Below are positions 16,028 through 22,682 of a DNA stretch of 23,784 bases, piece after piece. Source of the DNA: a virus. The stretch lies in IMG/VR virus record IMGVR_UViG_3300009409_000561, positions 1 to 23,784 of that record; one strand, given 5' to 3'. The notes under the pieces were generated by a model. It was not told the DNA's origin. It saw nothing but the letters and a program-made list of their open reading frames with translations, and did no database searches. Both the position numbers and the translations under genes were made by a program. The number at the start of each line of letters is the position of its first letter. The first letter of the stretch is position 1.

Positions 16028-16735
16028 ATGTTATACATATCGCCGCCGTTCGGCAACTATTTCACATACAAGAATGCAATGTCTATAAGAGGCACATTCA
16101 CATATCACCGCAGAAAAGGATTGATATGGCATACAGCGCGATCACTACGGCCTGTGAAAGGCGGTTGGCGCAATCAGATAGGATTTCGTAATCCTGGTCT
16201 TAGTAATGTAATAATAAACAAGCGTGATACATATTCTATAGCAGCTTTAGATAGCGACTGGTCTCCATTTATTTCACAGATGCCATATAGTCATCCAACT
16301 TCTATAGAGATTAATGTTGGTTGTCCAAACGTTAGTTCTTATAGCATATCAGATGATGAAGTAAAATCTTTTGTTAAGTGTGTAGAATTAGGTTATGTTA
16401 AAAATTTAAGTGTGAAATTAAGTCCTACAAGCACGTACAATGTAGACTATGTTAAGAGATTGTGCGATCTAGGAATAAATAACTTTCATCTCAGCAATAC
16501 TATAGCTACAACTAAGGGTGGTATATCAGGCAGACAACTTAAAGATATAAACTTATATAAGGTAGAAAAAATTGCAAAAATCTTTACAGGAAGAATTATT
16601 GCTGGAGGTGGAATATACGATAGACAAGATGTAATAGATTATAGAAATGTTGGCGCAACAGATTTTTCTATATCTACAGTATACATCACTAAACCTTGGC
16701 ACATTAAGGAGATATATAATGAAACTCAAGCTTGA
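16028..16735 (+). CDS. Compact dihydroorotate dehydrogenase-like flavoprotein
   Basis: TIM-barrel FMN protein of the dihydroorotate dehydrogenase family, which in cells oxidises dihydroorotate to orotate in pyrimidine synthesis. Visible: PPFGN and GFRNPGLSN near the N-terminus, INVGCPN (95-101, equivalent to the family NxxCPN), Lys130 in KLSPT, SNT (156-158), GGISGRQLK (164-172), and the FMN-phosphate loops IIAGGGI (190-196) and FSISTVYI (213-220). It has 235 residues, shorter than usual (about 310 or more). The family lid loop carrying the catalytic Cys or Ser seems reduced, so activity on dihydroorotate is uncertain. RBS TAGGATAG. It overlaps the deformylase gene by 17 nt. Confidence 0.75.
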   Translation: MLYISPPFGNYFTYKNAMSIRGTFTYHRRKGLIWHTARSLRPVKGGWRNQIGFRNPGLSNVIINKRDTYSIAALDSDWSPFISQMPYSHPTSIEINVGCPNVSSYSISDDEVKSFVKCVELGYVKNLSVKLSPTSTYNVDYVKRLCDLGINNFHLSNTIATTKGGISGRQLKDINLYKVEKIAKIFTGRIIAGGGIYDRQDVIDYRNVGATDFSISTVYITKPWHIKEIYNETQA

Positions 16736-17255
16736 ACTACTACCTTATAATCATCCCGTATTGAGGGAACCCACTCTACCATACGACTTTGATAATCCTC
16801 CTATCCCTCCTGATCAACTGTTCACAACACTAGCAGAATTTATGATCGAGAATAAGGGGATGGGCCTTGCTGCTAATCAGGTCGGCATTCCATATAATGT
16901 ATTTGTCTTTGGTGATCCTACTAATGCAGACAGTGTTATTCCCGTATTCAATCCTAATATTCTCTCTAGGACTGGAGATGAGTATTATTCTGAAGAAGGT
17001 TGCTTGACATTCCCTGGTCTTTATGTTAAGATCAAAAGATACAATGTCATTAGGACAAGATACACGTCGCATGAAAACATAACCGATACGATCAAACTTT
17101 CTGGAATGTCTTCTAGAATATTTCAGCACGAGTATGACCATCTTCATGGCATCCTATATACTAAGAGAGCGCACAAGTATCACTTAGATAAGGCTCGCAA
17201 AGATTTGAAAAAAGTTATTAAACTAAGGAAAAAACTTGATGAAAAAAACAGTTAA
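16719..17255 (+). CDS. def: Peptide deformylase
   Basis: Metalloenzyme that removes the formyl group from N-terminal Met of new proteins. It has 178 residues from ATG 16719, selected by AAGGAGAT 6 nt upstream; the frame is open further upstream but without an RBS. All three family motifs are present: GMGLAANQ (47-54, GxGxAAxQ), EGCLTFPG (93-100, with metal-ligand Cys95) and QHEYDH (136-141, HEXXH with His137, Glu138, His141). The lysine-rich C-terminal helix resembles that of bacterial forms, so this is longer than some phage versions which lack it. Overlaps both neighbours by 17 nt each. Phage deformylases are thought to support translation of phage proteins late in infection. Confidence 0.93.
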   Translation: MKLKLELLPYNHPVLREPTLPYDFDNPPIPPDQLFTTLAEFMIENKGMGLAANQVGIPYNVFVFGDPTNADSVIPVFNPNILSRTGDEYYSEEGCLTFPGLYVKIKRYNVIRTRYTSHENITDTIKLSGMSSRIFQHEYDHLHGILYTKRAHKYHLDKARKDLKKVIKLRKKLDEKNS

Positions 17256-18807
17256 ACATTATTATGAACGAAATACTAAACTGGTAGAGCATCCAGTTAA
17301 CAAGTATTTTGAAGAAATATTATGGATGACAGATGAAGAATTTGTTAACTGGTTTACTGAATTGCGCACAATTGTTGTTGATATCTGGGATGATGATGGT
17401 ATTCCGCCGAGAGTAGGATACAATAAAGAAGGTATAGAAAAACAATTTAGGAGGATGTCTTCATTTAAAGTACATGAATTTGAAACTGTCGATGTGCTTA
17501 CGGGTGAAAAGGATGTCATACGCAACACAAGCGCAGTAGGTAATGCAGCGAACCAGTGGTTCCCTACGATGATGAAAACTCGTATTAACTATAAAATGAA
17601 TGATGATGGGCTGTCTATCTATGATCATTTTGCAGAATTAGATTTGTTAGGGAAGACATTGAAGTATGCGCGGCGCCATTTTAAGAAAGATAGCTTCTAT
17701 GCGTACTCAGAACCAATATTCAAAGATCAGATAGTTAAAGTAGGAACTATCGATTATAAGATTGATAATGGTGTAGATTTTATAAACTGGTTTGAAGAAA
17801 CGGCCAGACAATATGACCAATATGACTATTGGTTAAAGCCTATCAAAGATGATAAGAAAGGTTATACGGGTTATAACGATAAGCTCAGAGGTCGTTCTTG
17901 GTTAAGTATATCACGTAAAGATATAGAGAAAATCCCAGCGGGCTGCAAAACAAATATAGAAGATTATGAGAATTTTGAAATCATGTTATTTGAGAAGCGA
18001 CAGAGAATGTTCCCTGTAGGGCTGAAAGCTTTTCGCGTATCGTGGTGTCAGTATGCAGTAAACTTCCCTCCACTAACTGCCAAATATCTGTATGAAAAAT
18101 ATACAGAACATTTTAAAACACAAGACGTGATTAATATCTATGACCCGTCGAGTGGTTGGGGTGGTAGAATATTAGGCGCTATGTCTATTAAAGATGACCG
18201 TAACATTCATTATGTTGGTACAGACCCTAACACTGATCACTCGATAGAGAATGGTCGTACCAAGTATGAAGACTTAGCAGACACATACAATAGTGTTAGA
18301 AACTCTGGTGTGTTATTCACACACGAAAACACATATGATATGTATCAACTAGGTAGCGAAGTTATTCATGAGAATGAAGATTTTCAGAAATACAAAGGTA
18401 AGCTAGACCTGATCTTCACCTCACCCCCTTACTTCGCTAAGGAAGCGTATTGTGAAGATGATACTCAATCTTATAAGAAATTTAACACATACGATGTATG
18501 GCGTGATGGTTTTCTCAGGCCCACATTAGAAACTTGTGTTGAGTACCTACGTTCTGATAGATATCTTTTATGGAATATAGCAGATGCAAAATTTGGTAAA
18601 GATATGCTACCCCTCGAAAAGGATAGCATTGATATTCTAGAATCGTTAGGTATGAAATTCGTAACGAAATTGAAAATGTCTCTGGCTCAAATGCCAGGAG
18701 GAAATAGAATAGACACAGAGACAGGTCTGCCAAAAGCAAAGAACTTTTGCAAGGTCAATGATATTTGGCTGAAGTATGAACCTGTCTATGTGTTCTATAA
18801 GGAGTGA
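17239..18807 (+). CDS. DNA methyltransferase-like protein, motif I then TSPPYF
   Basis: Predicted amino-methyltransferase for DNA. It has 522 residues from ATG 17239 (AAGGA about 9 nt upstream; TTG one codon earlier is less likely). The SAM-binding motif DPSSGWGGRILG lies near residues 302-313, followed by the acidic strand VGTDPNTDH, and the catalytic motif IV is TSPPYF near 394-399, so the order is I before IV. A conserved WNIAD block and C-terminal VYVFYKE strand complete the fold. The first 290 residues are unusual: no MTase motif is seen, but NQWFPTMMKTRINYK and WCQYAVNFPP may form a target or accessory domain. Target base (N6-A or N4-C) is undecided. Its stop abuts the stop of the opposing gene without a gap. 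Confidence 0.82.
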   Translation: MKKTVKHYYERNTKLVEHPVNKYFEEILWMTDEEFVNWFTELRTIVVDIWDDDGIPPRVGYNKEGIEKQFRRMSSFKVHEFETVDVLTGEKDVIRNTSAVGNAANQWFPTMMKTRINYKMNDDGLSIYDHFAELDLLGKTLKYARRHFKKDSFYAYSEPIFKDQIVKVGTIDYKIDNGVDFINWFEETARQYDQYDYWLKPIKDDKKGYTGYNDKLRGRSWLSISRKDIEKIPAGCKTNIEDYENFEIMLFEKRQRMFPVGLKAFRVSWCQYAVNFPPLTAKYLYEKYTEHFKTQDVINIYDPSSGWGGRILGAMSIKDDRNIHYVGTDPNTDHSIENGRTKYEDLADTYNSVRNSGVLFTHENTYDMYQLGSEVIHENEDFQKYKGKLDLIFTSPPYFAKEAYCEDDTQSYKKFNTYDVWRDGFLRPTLETCVEYLRSDRYLLWNIADAKFGKDMLPLEKDSIDILESLGMKFVTKLKMSLAQMPGGNRIDTETGLPKAKNFCKVNDIWLKYEPVYVFYKE

Positions 18808-20934
18808 TTAAGCAACCAGGCTGATGAACTTGGCTAGCATTACGCGGCTTTCTTTCCGCTTGGTGTTTGCTTTCTTGAAAGCCGTTCGTATTGCGCCCTT
18901 CTTGGCATCGCTGGACACTTCAATGTTAGTGTTAGAGGTATTAAGATCGGACCCACCAGAGATGCCGAAATATTCACTGTATCCGCTATTCGGAATAGAT
19001 ATGAATTTATCTTTCCGCAGTTTAGCCCACAGAGCATCAAAGTCACGGTAGCCTACGCCGAGTGACCGCCGGCCTGCCCTTTTGTTCTTAGATATAATAC
19101 GATATCCGATAACATTGGATTGCGTATTTTCTCGCAGAAGAAGCAGTAGATCATTCGTTAAATATCCTGGATCAGTAATAGCATAGGTCTTTTTTGTATC
19201 ACGATCAATGATATTATACTTATATGGACCACGCCGAATATAATATTGGTCCTCTCCATCAAGTTGAATGTTCATGGTGTTCGATTCGCCATCAGTAAGA
19301 AACACCGTATTGACTATATCAAGATTGTTAGATTTTTTGAACTCCTTGAATATAGAAATAGCAGCAACAATTGTAGCATCTAAAGGTGTTCCGCCTAAGT
19401 GGAAAACCCTTGGCACACCTTCAGTAATAGTATATGGACCGAACCGCGTATAATTATTGTACCGTTCGTTGTATGCTAAACCTGTTGTTAAGCAGATTTC
19501 TGACATTCGAACAAAATCTGACCGAGACATTTTGTTGTCGAATAATTCTAGAAGAATTAGATCCTTATTAATAAGAAGCATATCTTCAGTATTATTTTGC
19601 CGAGTTATATCTTGTTTGTCGCGGTGTGAGGTGAAGCCATAAACACGGAATGAAATATTGACTTGCCGACAGAACATCACCAGATTTAGAGTCTGTTCCA
19701 TCGTAGCATTGAAATCTTGAGCCATAGAGCCAGAGAAATCAATATACATCAACAAGCCGTGGTTCTTACCTTCAGGAACAACAGACATCTTTTTGAAAAT
19801 ATCATCGCTGTAACGATAGCTATTCATCTTCACAGGATCAATAACGCCAGTCTTAGCGGTAGTCGTGCGGGCATATTCAGTAGCCCGCTTCTTCATTTCG
19901 AATTCCTTGACTAGGTAATTGATCGTTGGTTTGTTATTCACCCGAAACTTTTTGAGGAGGTCTTTACCGACCGAGGCGACCTCATCTGGCTCAGAATAGT
20001 ACCCATCAAAATCTTTGATAATATCTTTATATGAAGTCTTGAACTGATCGATATTTACATCATCTAGTTTCATATTATAGATATTGACGTTAGAATCATT
20101 TCCAAAGGTTTCTTCGATATTCTGGGCTAGCAATTCATCAGTTTTTGAATTGGGTTCCCAATCGTCTCCACCTTTATCATCACCCGATGCATCGTTTTCA
20201 GATTCATCGTTTTCAGATTCATCATCATCATCAGTATCACCATCAGCGAAATTATCTGATAACTCTTCTTCCTCATCACCCTGTTCATTGGTGATTTCTT
20301 CACCAGCGCCATCTGTCATAGCATCAGGATCAAATTCGTTTTCCTCAGCTTCATTTTCATCTTTTTCTTTTTCAGCATCACCTTTCGCTTTTTCGTAGAG
20401 TCGATCAGCGATATCAACTACGTTCTCCCACGTTTCGGCCGCTTCGATTTCAGCGAACCATGCATCTTCTTCTTTGGAGAATGTGACACCAGCAGACTGC
20501 CCGCACTTGAAAGCGACATTAAGCCGATCAATCAGATCATATGCGTTGATGGAAGTCCGGCTCTTACCGAAGAAACCATCATCCAACATCTTATTATAAG
20601 AACGAATGAAATTGCGCCGAAGACCAGGATACCGCCGAAGCATCAGCTTTTCGATCCGAGCGTCTTCGACCACGTTGAGATAAGATTTATATCCCTTAGT
20701 CTTACCGTCGATCTCATCCTTCCAACCCTCTGGAGGAGTGAATAGAGCGTGACCAACTTCATGCCCGGTAAGGTGATCATTCTGATCCTCGGTCATATCC
20801 TTCCAGTTGGGAAGGGTTAGCGTCCGAGCCATTAGATCAAACGATGCGGTGGGCACGTTCTTTTTGACGACCGTAAGATCCTCTGTCGCCAAAAGCTTGG
20901 CTAGAGTCTCTTTCGATTTAAACTGTGTAGTCAT
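18808..20934 (-). CDS. CobT-like VWA protein with N-terminal HExxH motif
   Basis: A 708-residue multi-domain protein of the CobT/VWA kind found in phages with CobS. From the N-terminus: a possible metallopeptidase-type motif TGHEVGHALF (His58, Glu59, His62) with a candidate third ligand in NVVEDARIE (Glu90); helical region; highly acidic linker (about 185-260); and a C-terminal VWA domain with a complete MIDAS: DFSGSM (399-404), Thr516 in GGTPLDAT, and Asp548 in LTDGES. The ATG at 20934 lies 2 nt after the stop of the preceding gene, so translation is coupled; TTG 20952 is possible. Its ATPase partner is probably the CobS-like protein at 22683. True cobalt chelation is doubtful, since no cobalamin genes are seen. 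Other options: MoxR/VWA-type chaperone or protein-remodelling system. Confidence 0.85.
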   Translation of the reverse strand: MTTQFKSKETLAKLLATEDLTVVKKNVPTASFDLMARTLTLPNWKDMTEDQNDHLTGHEVGHALFTPPEGWKDEIDGKTKGYKSYLNVVEDARIEKLMLRRYPGLRRNFIRSYNKMLDDGFFGKSRTSINAYDLIDRLNVAFKCGQSAGVTFSKEEDAWFAEIEAAETWENVVDIADRLYEKAKGDAEKEKDENEAEENEFDPDAMTDGAGEEITNEQGDEEEELSDNFADGDTDDDDESENDESENDASGDDKGGDDWEPNSKTDELLAQNIEETFGNDSNVNIYNMKLDDVNIDQFKTSYKDIIKDFDGYYSEPDEVASVGKDLLKKFRVNNKPTINYLVKEFEMKKRATEYARTTTAKTGVIDPVKMNSYRYSDDIFKKMSVVPEGKNHGLLMYIDFSGSMAQDFNATMEQTLNLVMFCRQVNISFRVYGFTSHRDKQDITRQNNTEDMLLINKDLILLELFDNKMSRSDFVRMSEICLTTGLAYNERYNNYTRFGPYTITEGVPRVFHLGGTPLDATIVAAISIFKEFKKSNNLDIVNTVFLTDGESNTMNIQLDGEDQYYIRRGPYKYNIIDRDTKKTYAITDPGYLTNDLLLLLRENTQSNVIGYRIISKNKRAGRRSLGVGYRDFDALWAKLRKDKFISIPNSGYSEYFGISGGSDLNTSNTNIEVSSDAKKGAIRTAFKKANTKRKESRVMLAKFISLVA
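20191..20220. repeat. 15-bp tandem duplication in the acidic linker of the VWA gene
   Basis: Two perfect adjacent copies of ATCGTTTTCAGATTC, followed by an ATC run. In the protein this encodes repeated Asp-Glu-Ser-Glu-Asn units in the disordered linker. It points to recent slippage and length variation in this part of the gene. Confidence 0.9.
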
Positions 20935-20936
20935 AT

Positions 20937-21278
20937 TCAAGCCCCAGTCCAAGCAACGGTGTAACCGCCTTCAATGATGTTTCCACGGGCGAAGTTCCGA
21001 GTAGGGGCTGCCCAGCCAGCGGCTTTCAGGATATCGCCCTTTTTGAACTTCTTATCGTTGTCAGTATTGACAACAAAGCCCCAAACGCCACCACGTTCTC
21101 TGGTGATTTTGATGTACTTGGTTCCCGCCTTGTAGGAAATGCCTTCATCGAATTCGATGATCATCTTTTTGTTGATATCGGTGAGGGTGTTTAGGCCCTT
21201 GATATCAGCGCACCGCGTCGTCCAGGTAAGATAGTCTGCTTTGATGTTTTCGATCAGGGCAGTCATTTCGGTATTCAT
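20937..21278 (-). CDS. Unknown protein, 113 aa, first gene of the leftward operon
   Basis: No family recognised. It has 113 residues from ATG 21278, chosen because AGAGAGAG lies about 7 nt upstream; the in-frame ATG 21302 would be almost at the predicted transcription start. The first 45 residues are helical, and the rest looks beta-rich: KMIIEFDEGISYKAGTKYI, then VWGFVVNTD, a KFKKGDILKAAGW turn and a Gly-rich terminal region. It stands directly behind the leftward early promoter, and its stop is 2 nt from the VWA gene start, so the two are co-transcribed and coupled. An early function, or a partner of the VWA protein, is inferred from position only. Confidence 0.75.
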   Translation of the reverse strand: MNTEMTALIENIKADYLTWTTRCADIKGLNTLTDINKKMIIEFDEGISYKAGTKYIKITRERGGVWGFVVNTDNDKKFKKGDILKAAGWAAPTRNFARGNIIEGGYTVAWTGA

Positions 21279-21310
21279 ATCAATCTCTCTCTGTTTTCTC
21301 ATTATAACTA

Positions 21311-21339
21311 AGTATACTTCATATGCAGCCCAAAGTCAA
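21311..21339 (-). promoter_or_regulatory. Leftward early promoter for the VWA operon
   Basis: On the minus strand: TTGACT (plus 21334-21339), 17-nt spacer beginning TTGGG, TATACT (plus 21311-21316), giving a transcription start near 21304. The -35 is directly preceded by the left arm of the inverted repeat. It mirrors the promoter at 21472. Confidence 0.85.
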
Positions 21340-21341
21340 GA

Positions 21342-21469
21342 AAAATCGTACCTGCTAAGTCATTGATATATAACGATACCTGAAATTAGATCGATTCGCT
21401 TATAAAATCAACATTATCAAATTATTTTTGAGTTTTGTTTAGAATCAATGACTTAGCAGGTACGATTTT
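21342..21469. repeat. 26-bp perfect inverted repeat between divergent early promoters
   Basis: Arms at 21342-21367 and 21444-21469 are perfect reverse complements (core CGTACCTGCTAAGTCATTGA on the left arm), separated by a 76-bp AT-rich spacer. Allowing one mismatch, homology continues outward to 21337 and 21474, reaching into the -35 box on each side. In both directions the same element therefore sits immediately upstream of a promoter. It looks like a paired binding site for an activator or repressor, or possibly part of a replication origin. Confidence 0.9.
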
Positions 21470-21471
21470 CC

Positions 21472-21500
21472 TTGCATTTGGCAATCACCTGTGCTATTAT
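21472..21500 (+). promoter_or_regulatory. Rightward early promoter
   Basis: TTGCAT (21472-21477), 17-nt spacer with TTGG and CCTGTGC, TATTAT (21495-21500), extended -10 TGC. Predicted transcription start about 21507. The -35 abuts the right arm of the inverted repeat. TGTGCTATTAT is identical to the promoter at 9105. Confidence 0.85.
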
Positions 21501-21530
21501 CTATATATAATGAGAAATAAGGAAATGACT

Positions 21531-21686
21531 ATGAAGATTAAAGAAGGCGACTTGATTACCGAAGGCGGCATATCTTATGTCGTAGAAAAAGATGAAGAGG
21601 GCACCCTGTGGGGTGTATCTAATAACGCAGAATACGAGATCGAATTGAGTGAAGATTTCGTCCCTGATGCGCTATTTTCTGCTTGA
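21531..21686 (+). CDS. Unknown small early protein, 51 aa
   Basis: A 51-residue acidic protein, MKIKEGDLITEGGISYVVEK and onward. It has a simple beta pattern (KEGDLI, ISYVVEKDEEGTLWGVS, YEIELSEDFV) resembling small SH3-like or KOW-type barrels, with no catalytic residues visible. Start at 21531 is chosen because AAGGAA lies 6 nt upstream; ATG codons at 21510 and 21525 are in frame but lack a properly placed RBS. It is the first gene after the rightward early promoter, so expressed at once after infection. Its stop codon lies inside the -35 of the next promoter. Confidence 0.7.
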   Translation: MKIKEGDLITEGGISYVVEKDEEGTLWGVSNNAEYEIELSEDFVPDALFSA

Positions 21687-21711
21687 CATTGGGATCTACC
21701 TGTGTTAGGAT
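21683..21711 (+). promoter_or_regulatory. Early promoter, repeated cassette copy 1
   Basis: TTGACA (21683-21688), 17-nt spacer, TAGGAT (21706-21711). The -35 overlaps the preceding stop codon. The stretch TTGACATTGGGATCTACCT is identical to that at 22622, and the downstream leader with GATGAT and AGAGAGAG is also shared. Confidence 0.88.
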
Positions 21712-21743
21712 ACTTAAATGATGATAGAAAGAGAGAGTTTGAT

Positions 21744-21914
21744 ATGACTAAGCTTGAAGAGCACCTTGCATTGACGAAACTCACTAAGATGGATGAGATG
21801 ACGTTGATGATGGAGCAACTAGCTGGAGATGTCCGGCTACTGTCCAGTGCATTGCAAGACGCTGTGACAACCGTTGAACGATTGACAGCCGCTGACGTGG
21901 TTAACAATAAATGA
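21744..21914 (+). CDS. Unknown small helical protein, 56 aa
   Basis: A 56-residue protein from ATG 21744, with AGAGAGAG about 7 nt upstream; the longer frame to 21702 is rejected because it would begin upstream of the transcription start. Apparently one long amphipathic helix: MTKLEEHLALTKLTKMDEM, then MMEQLAGDVRLLSSALQDA and ERLTAADVV, with heptad-like Leu/Met spacing suggesting a coiled coil or small oligomer. It shares an ATGA junction with dCMP deaminase, so the two are translationally coupled. Function unknown; could be a small regulator or host-takeover factor. Confidence 0.7.
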   Translation: MTKLEEHLALTKLTKMDEMTLMMEQLAGDVRLLSSALQDAVTTVERLTAADVVNNK

Positions 21915-22369
21915 AAAATAAACATATCCACGCGCATATGAAGTCTGCATTTAATTATGCAGAATGCAGCACCGCCAAGAAACTCAAGGTGGGCTGTGTT
22001 CTGGTCAAAGATGACCGCATCATATCGATCGGATATAACGGCATGCCCAGTGGATGGTCTAACGAGTGTGAAACACTTTCATTCTGGGCAGAAGATGGTA
22101 AGCAACTTCTGAACCAGGTCTTGATTACCAAACCAGAAGTTCTACATGCAGAAGAAAATGCTATCACCAAGCTTGCTAGGAGCACTGAGTCGGGCGAGGG
22201 CGCAACAGCATTTATCACACACGCGCCATGCATGACCTGTGCTAAACTAATGCATGGTTCTGGTATAATCGAGGTATTCTATGTGTATTCATATAGAGAC
22301 AACTCTGGGCTAGATTTTTTGAAGAAATGTGGCGTGAAATTAACAAAGATTGAAGGAGTTTGGAAATGA
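21911..22369 (+). CDS. cd: dCMP deaminase
   Basis: Zinc enzyme converting dCMP to dUMP, feeding thymidylate synthesis for phage DNA. It has 152 residues. The zinc site is complete: HAEENA (His79, with catalytic Glu81) and PCMTC (106-110, Cys107 and Cys110). Other typical parts are KVGCVLVKDDRIISIGYNGMP and the C-terminal FLKKCGVKLTKIE. T4 Cd is 193 aa; this is a shorter version without the extra T4 insertion. Start overlaps the previous gene (ATGA) and its stop overlaps the next start (ATGA), making a coupled set of three genes under the promoter at 21683. Confidence 0.95.
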   Translation: MKNKHIHAHMKSAFNYAECSTAKKLKVGCVLVKDDRIISIGYNGMPSGWSNECETLSFWAEDGKQLLNQVLITKPEVLHAEENAITKLARSTESGEGATAFITHAPCMTCAKLMHGSGIIEVFYVYSYRDNSGLDFLKKCGVKLTKIEGVWK

Positions 22370-22605
22370 GCAACTATGTAGATATTTTTTACGATAGCTA
22401 CTACAATTATGAACCCAGCACGAATGCTCAACTCGATACGGGTACTCCAGAGAGCGCCCGTGAGTGTCCTTGTGATGAATGCCCCAGCTATGCGCAGTGT
22501 GAGTCTGATGGTAAGGAATGCGTAGCTTTTCGCAATTGGGCGCTGAAGGGTGATTATGCAGACAAGGATATGGGCCGCCTGCTTCGAGTCGCTAAAAATC
22601 TGTGA
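22366..22605 (+). CDS. Cys-rich small protein, possible zinc-binding
   Basis: A 79-residue protein from ATG 22366 (AAGGAG 7 nt upstream, ATGA overlap with the deaminase gene). A Tyr-rich N-terminus (YVDIFYDSYYNY) leads to a five-Cys cluster CPCDECPSYAQCESDGKEC (about residues 34-52), followed by AFRNWALKGDYADKDMGRLL. The C-x-C-x2-C-x5-C-x6-C spacing suggests a zinc or metal site. Similar Cys-W-Gly-x-Tyr patterns occur in unnamed phage proteins, but I cannot assign a function. It ends 16 nt before the -35 of the cobS promoter. Confidence 0.75.
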   Translation: MSNYVDIFYDSYYNYEPSTNAQLDTGTPESARECPCDECPSYAQCESDGKECVAFRNWALKGDYADKDMGRLLRVAKNL

Positions 22606-22621
22606 AATGTGAAAATAGTTC

Positions 22622-22650
22622 TTGACATTGGGATCTACCTATGCTAAGAT
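22622..22650 (+). promoter_or_regulatory. Early promoter, repeated cassette copy 2, before cobS
   Basis: TTGACA (22622-22627), 17-nt spacer ending TATGC, TAAGAT (22645-22650), extended -10 TGC. Almost the same cassette as at 21683, including the GATGAT and AGAGAGAG leader that provides the RBS for the CobS-like gene at 22683. Confidence 0.88.
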
Positions 22651-22682
22651 ACTTATATTGATGATGAGAGAGAGAAATTGAG

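Noticed and set aside
18780-18830. Bidirectional terminator between the convergent genes
   Set aside because: No stem-loop with a T-run could be found by eye on either strand.
20084-20398. Plus-strand Ser-rich frame over the VWA acidic linker
   Set aside because: Reverse complement of an Asp/Glu codon run; a composition artefact.
18808-20934. Genuine cobalamin cobaltochelatase subunit
   Set aside because: No CobN-like subunit or other cobalamin gene is visible, and the HExxH motif is unexpected. The family name is kept only as a similarity label.
21342-21469. Inverted repeat as the ends of an insertion sequence or a phage attachment site
   Set aside because: Only 76 bp lies between the arms with no transposase, and no integrase is seen. 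Both arms are joined to promoters instead.
21683-22682. CRISPR-like repeat pair
   Set aside because: Only two copies, separated by genes, and each reads as a promoter plus leader.
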